A DNA stretch of 6,692 nucleotides from an uncultured Bacilli bacterium (GTDB lineage Bacteria; Bacillota_I; Bacilli_A; RF39; UBA660), in assembly GCA_934096535.1 (NCBI GenBank), contig CAKOMC010000058.1:1-6692 (forward strand), read 5' to 3'. Under the pieces are notes generated by a model, which was not told the origin of the DNA, did not search any database, and saw only the letters and a list, made by a program, of their open reading frames with translations. A program made the translations under genes and the position numbers. This document shows, piece by piece, positions 6,674 to 6,692 of this stretch (position 1 is the stretch's first letter; every line of letters starts with the position of its first letter).

Positions 6674-6687
6674 TATATGAGTGCTAA
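6660..6687 (-). promoter_or_regulatory. Distal CIRCE operator with 10-base spacer
   Basis: Plus-strand TTAGCACTT, ten bases, GAGTGCTAA. The outer eight bases of each arm are perfectly complementary and only the innermost pair fails. The spacer is ten rather than the canonical nine, so the element is 28 bases instead of 27. It overlaps the -35 and the upstream part of the promoter spacer. Its centre is about 46.5 bases from that of the proximal site. It could also serve a divergent gene beyond the right edge, which is not visible. Confidence 0.85.
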
Positions 6688-6692
6688 TTTTT

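Overview
The window holds an intact class I heat-shock operon. All five genes lie on the minus strand and read from high to low coordinates: hrcA, grpE, dnaK, a pepF-type M3 oligoendopeptidase, and dnaJ. The operon's promoter and operators are at the right-hand end, and a terminator hairpin is cut by the left-hand end. The organism is an AT-rich, low-GC Gram-positive bacterium of the Bacillota or a close relative, probably Bacilli-like. This rests on HrcA/CIRCE control, the hrcA-grpE-dnaK-dnaJ gene order, and a DnaK that lacks the short ATPase-domain insertion of Gram-negative homologues. The three Trp codons of pepF are TGG and hrcA ends in TGA, which fits the standard bacterial code rather than the mycoplasma code. 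Genus or species cannot be read from this sequence.

Region by region: positions 6581-6692 carry a perfect-consensus sigma-A promoter (TTGACA, 17-base spacer, TATAAT) flanked by two CIRCE operators. One overlaps the -35 element and the other covers the predicted transcription start. hrcA (5570-6580) encodes the repressor that binds these operators. grpE (4999-5577) overlaps the hrcA stop by 8 bases, and dnaK (3160-4986) follows grpE after 12 bases. A 111-base gap then holds a hairpin and a possible weak internal promoter. pepF (1246-3048) follows and overlaps dnaJ (117-1259) by 14 bases. Positions 1-116 are the 3' untranslated region, with a terminator-like hairpin at 1-33.

How the genes work together: HrcA represses the operon when unfolded protein is scarce. 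DnaK (Hsp70), DnaJ (Hsp40) and GrpE (nucleotide exchange factor) form the complete Hsp70 machine. The peptidase would digest short peptides, and its place in this operon suggests a link between chaperone action and peptide turnover; that link is inference.

No new biological system is visible. The points most worth a second look are the peptidase wedged between dnaK and dnaJ, the double CIRCE (one copy with a 10-base spacer), and the hairpin plus candidate promoter that could separate hrcA-grpE-dnaK expression from pepF-dnaJ expression.
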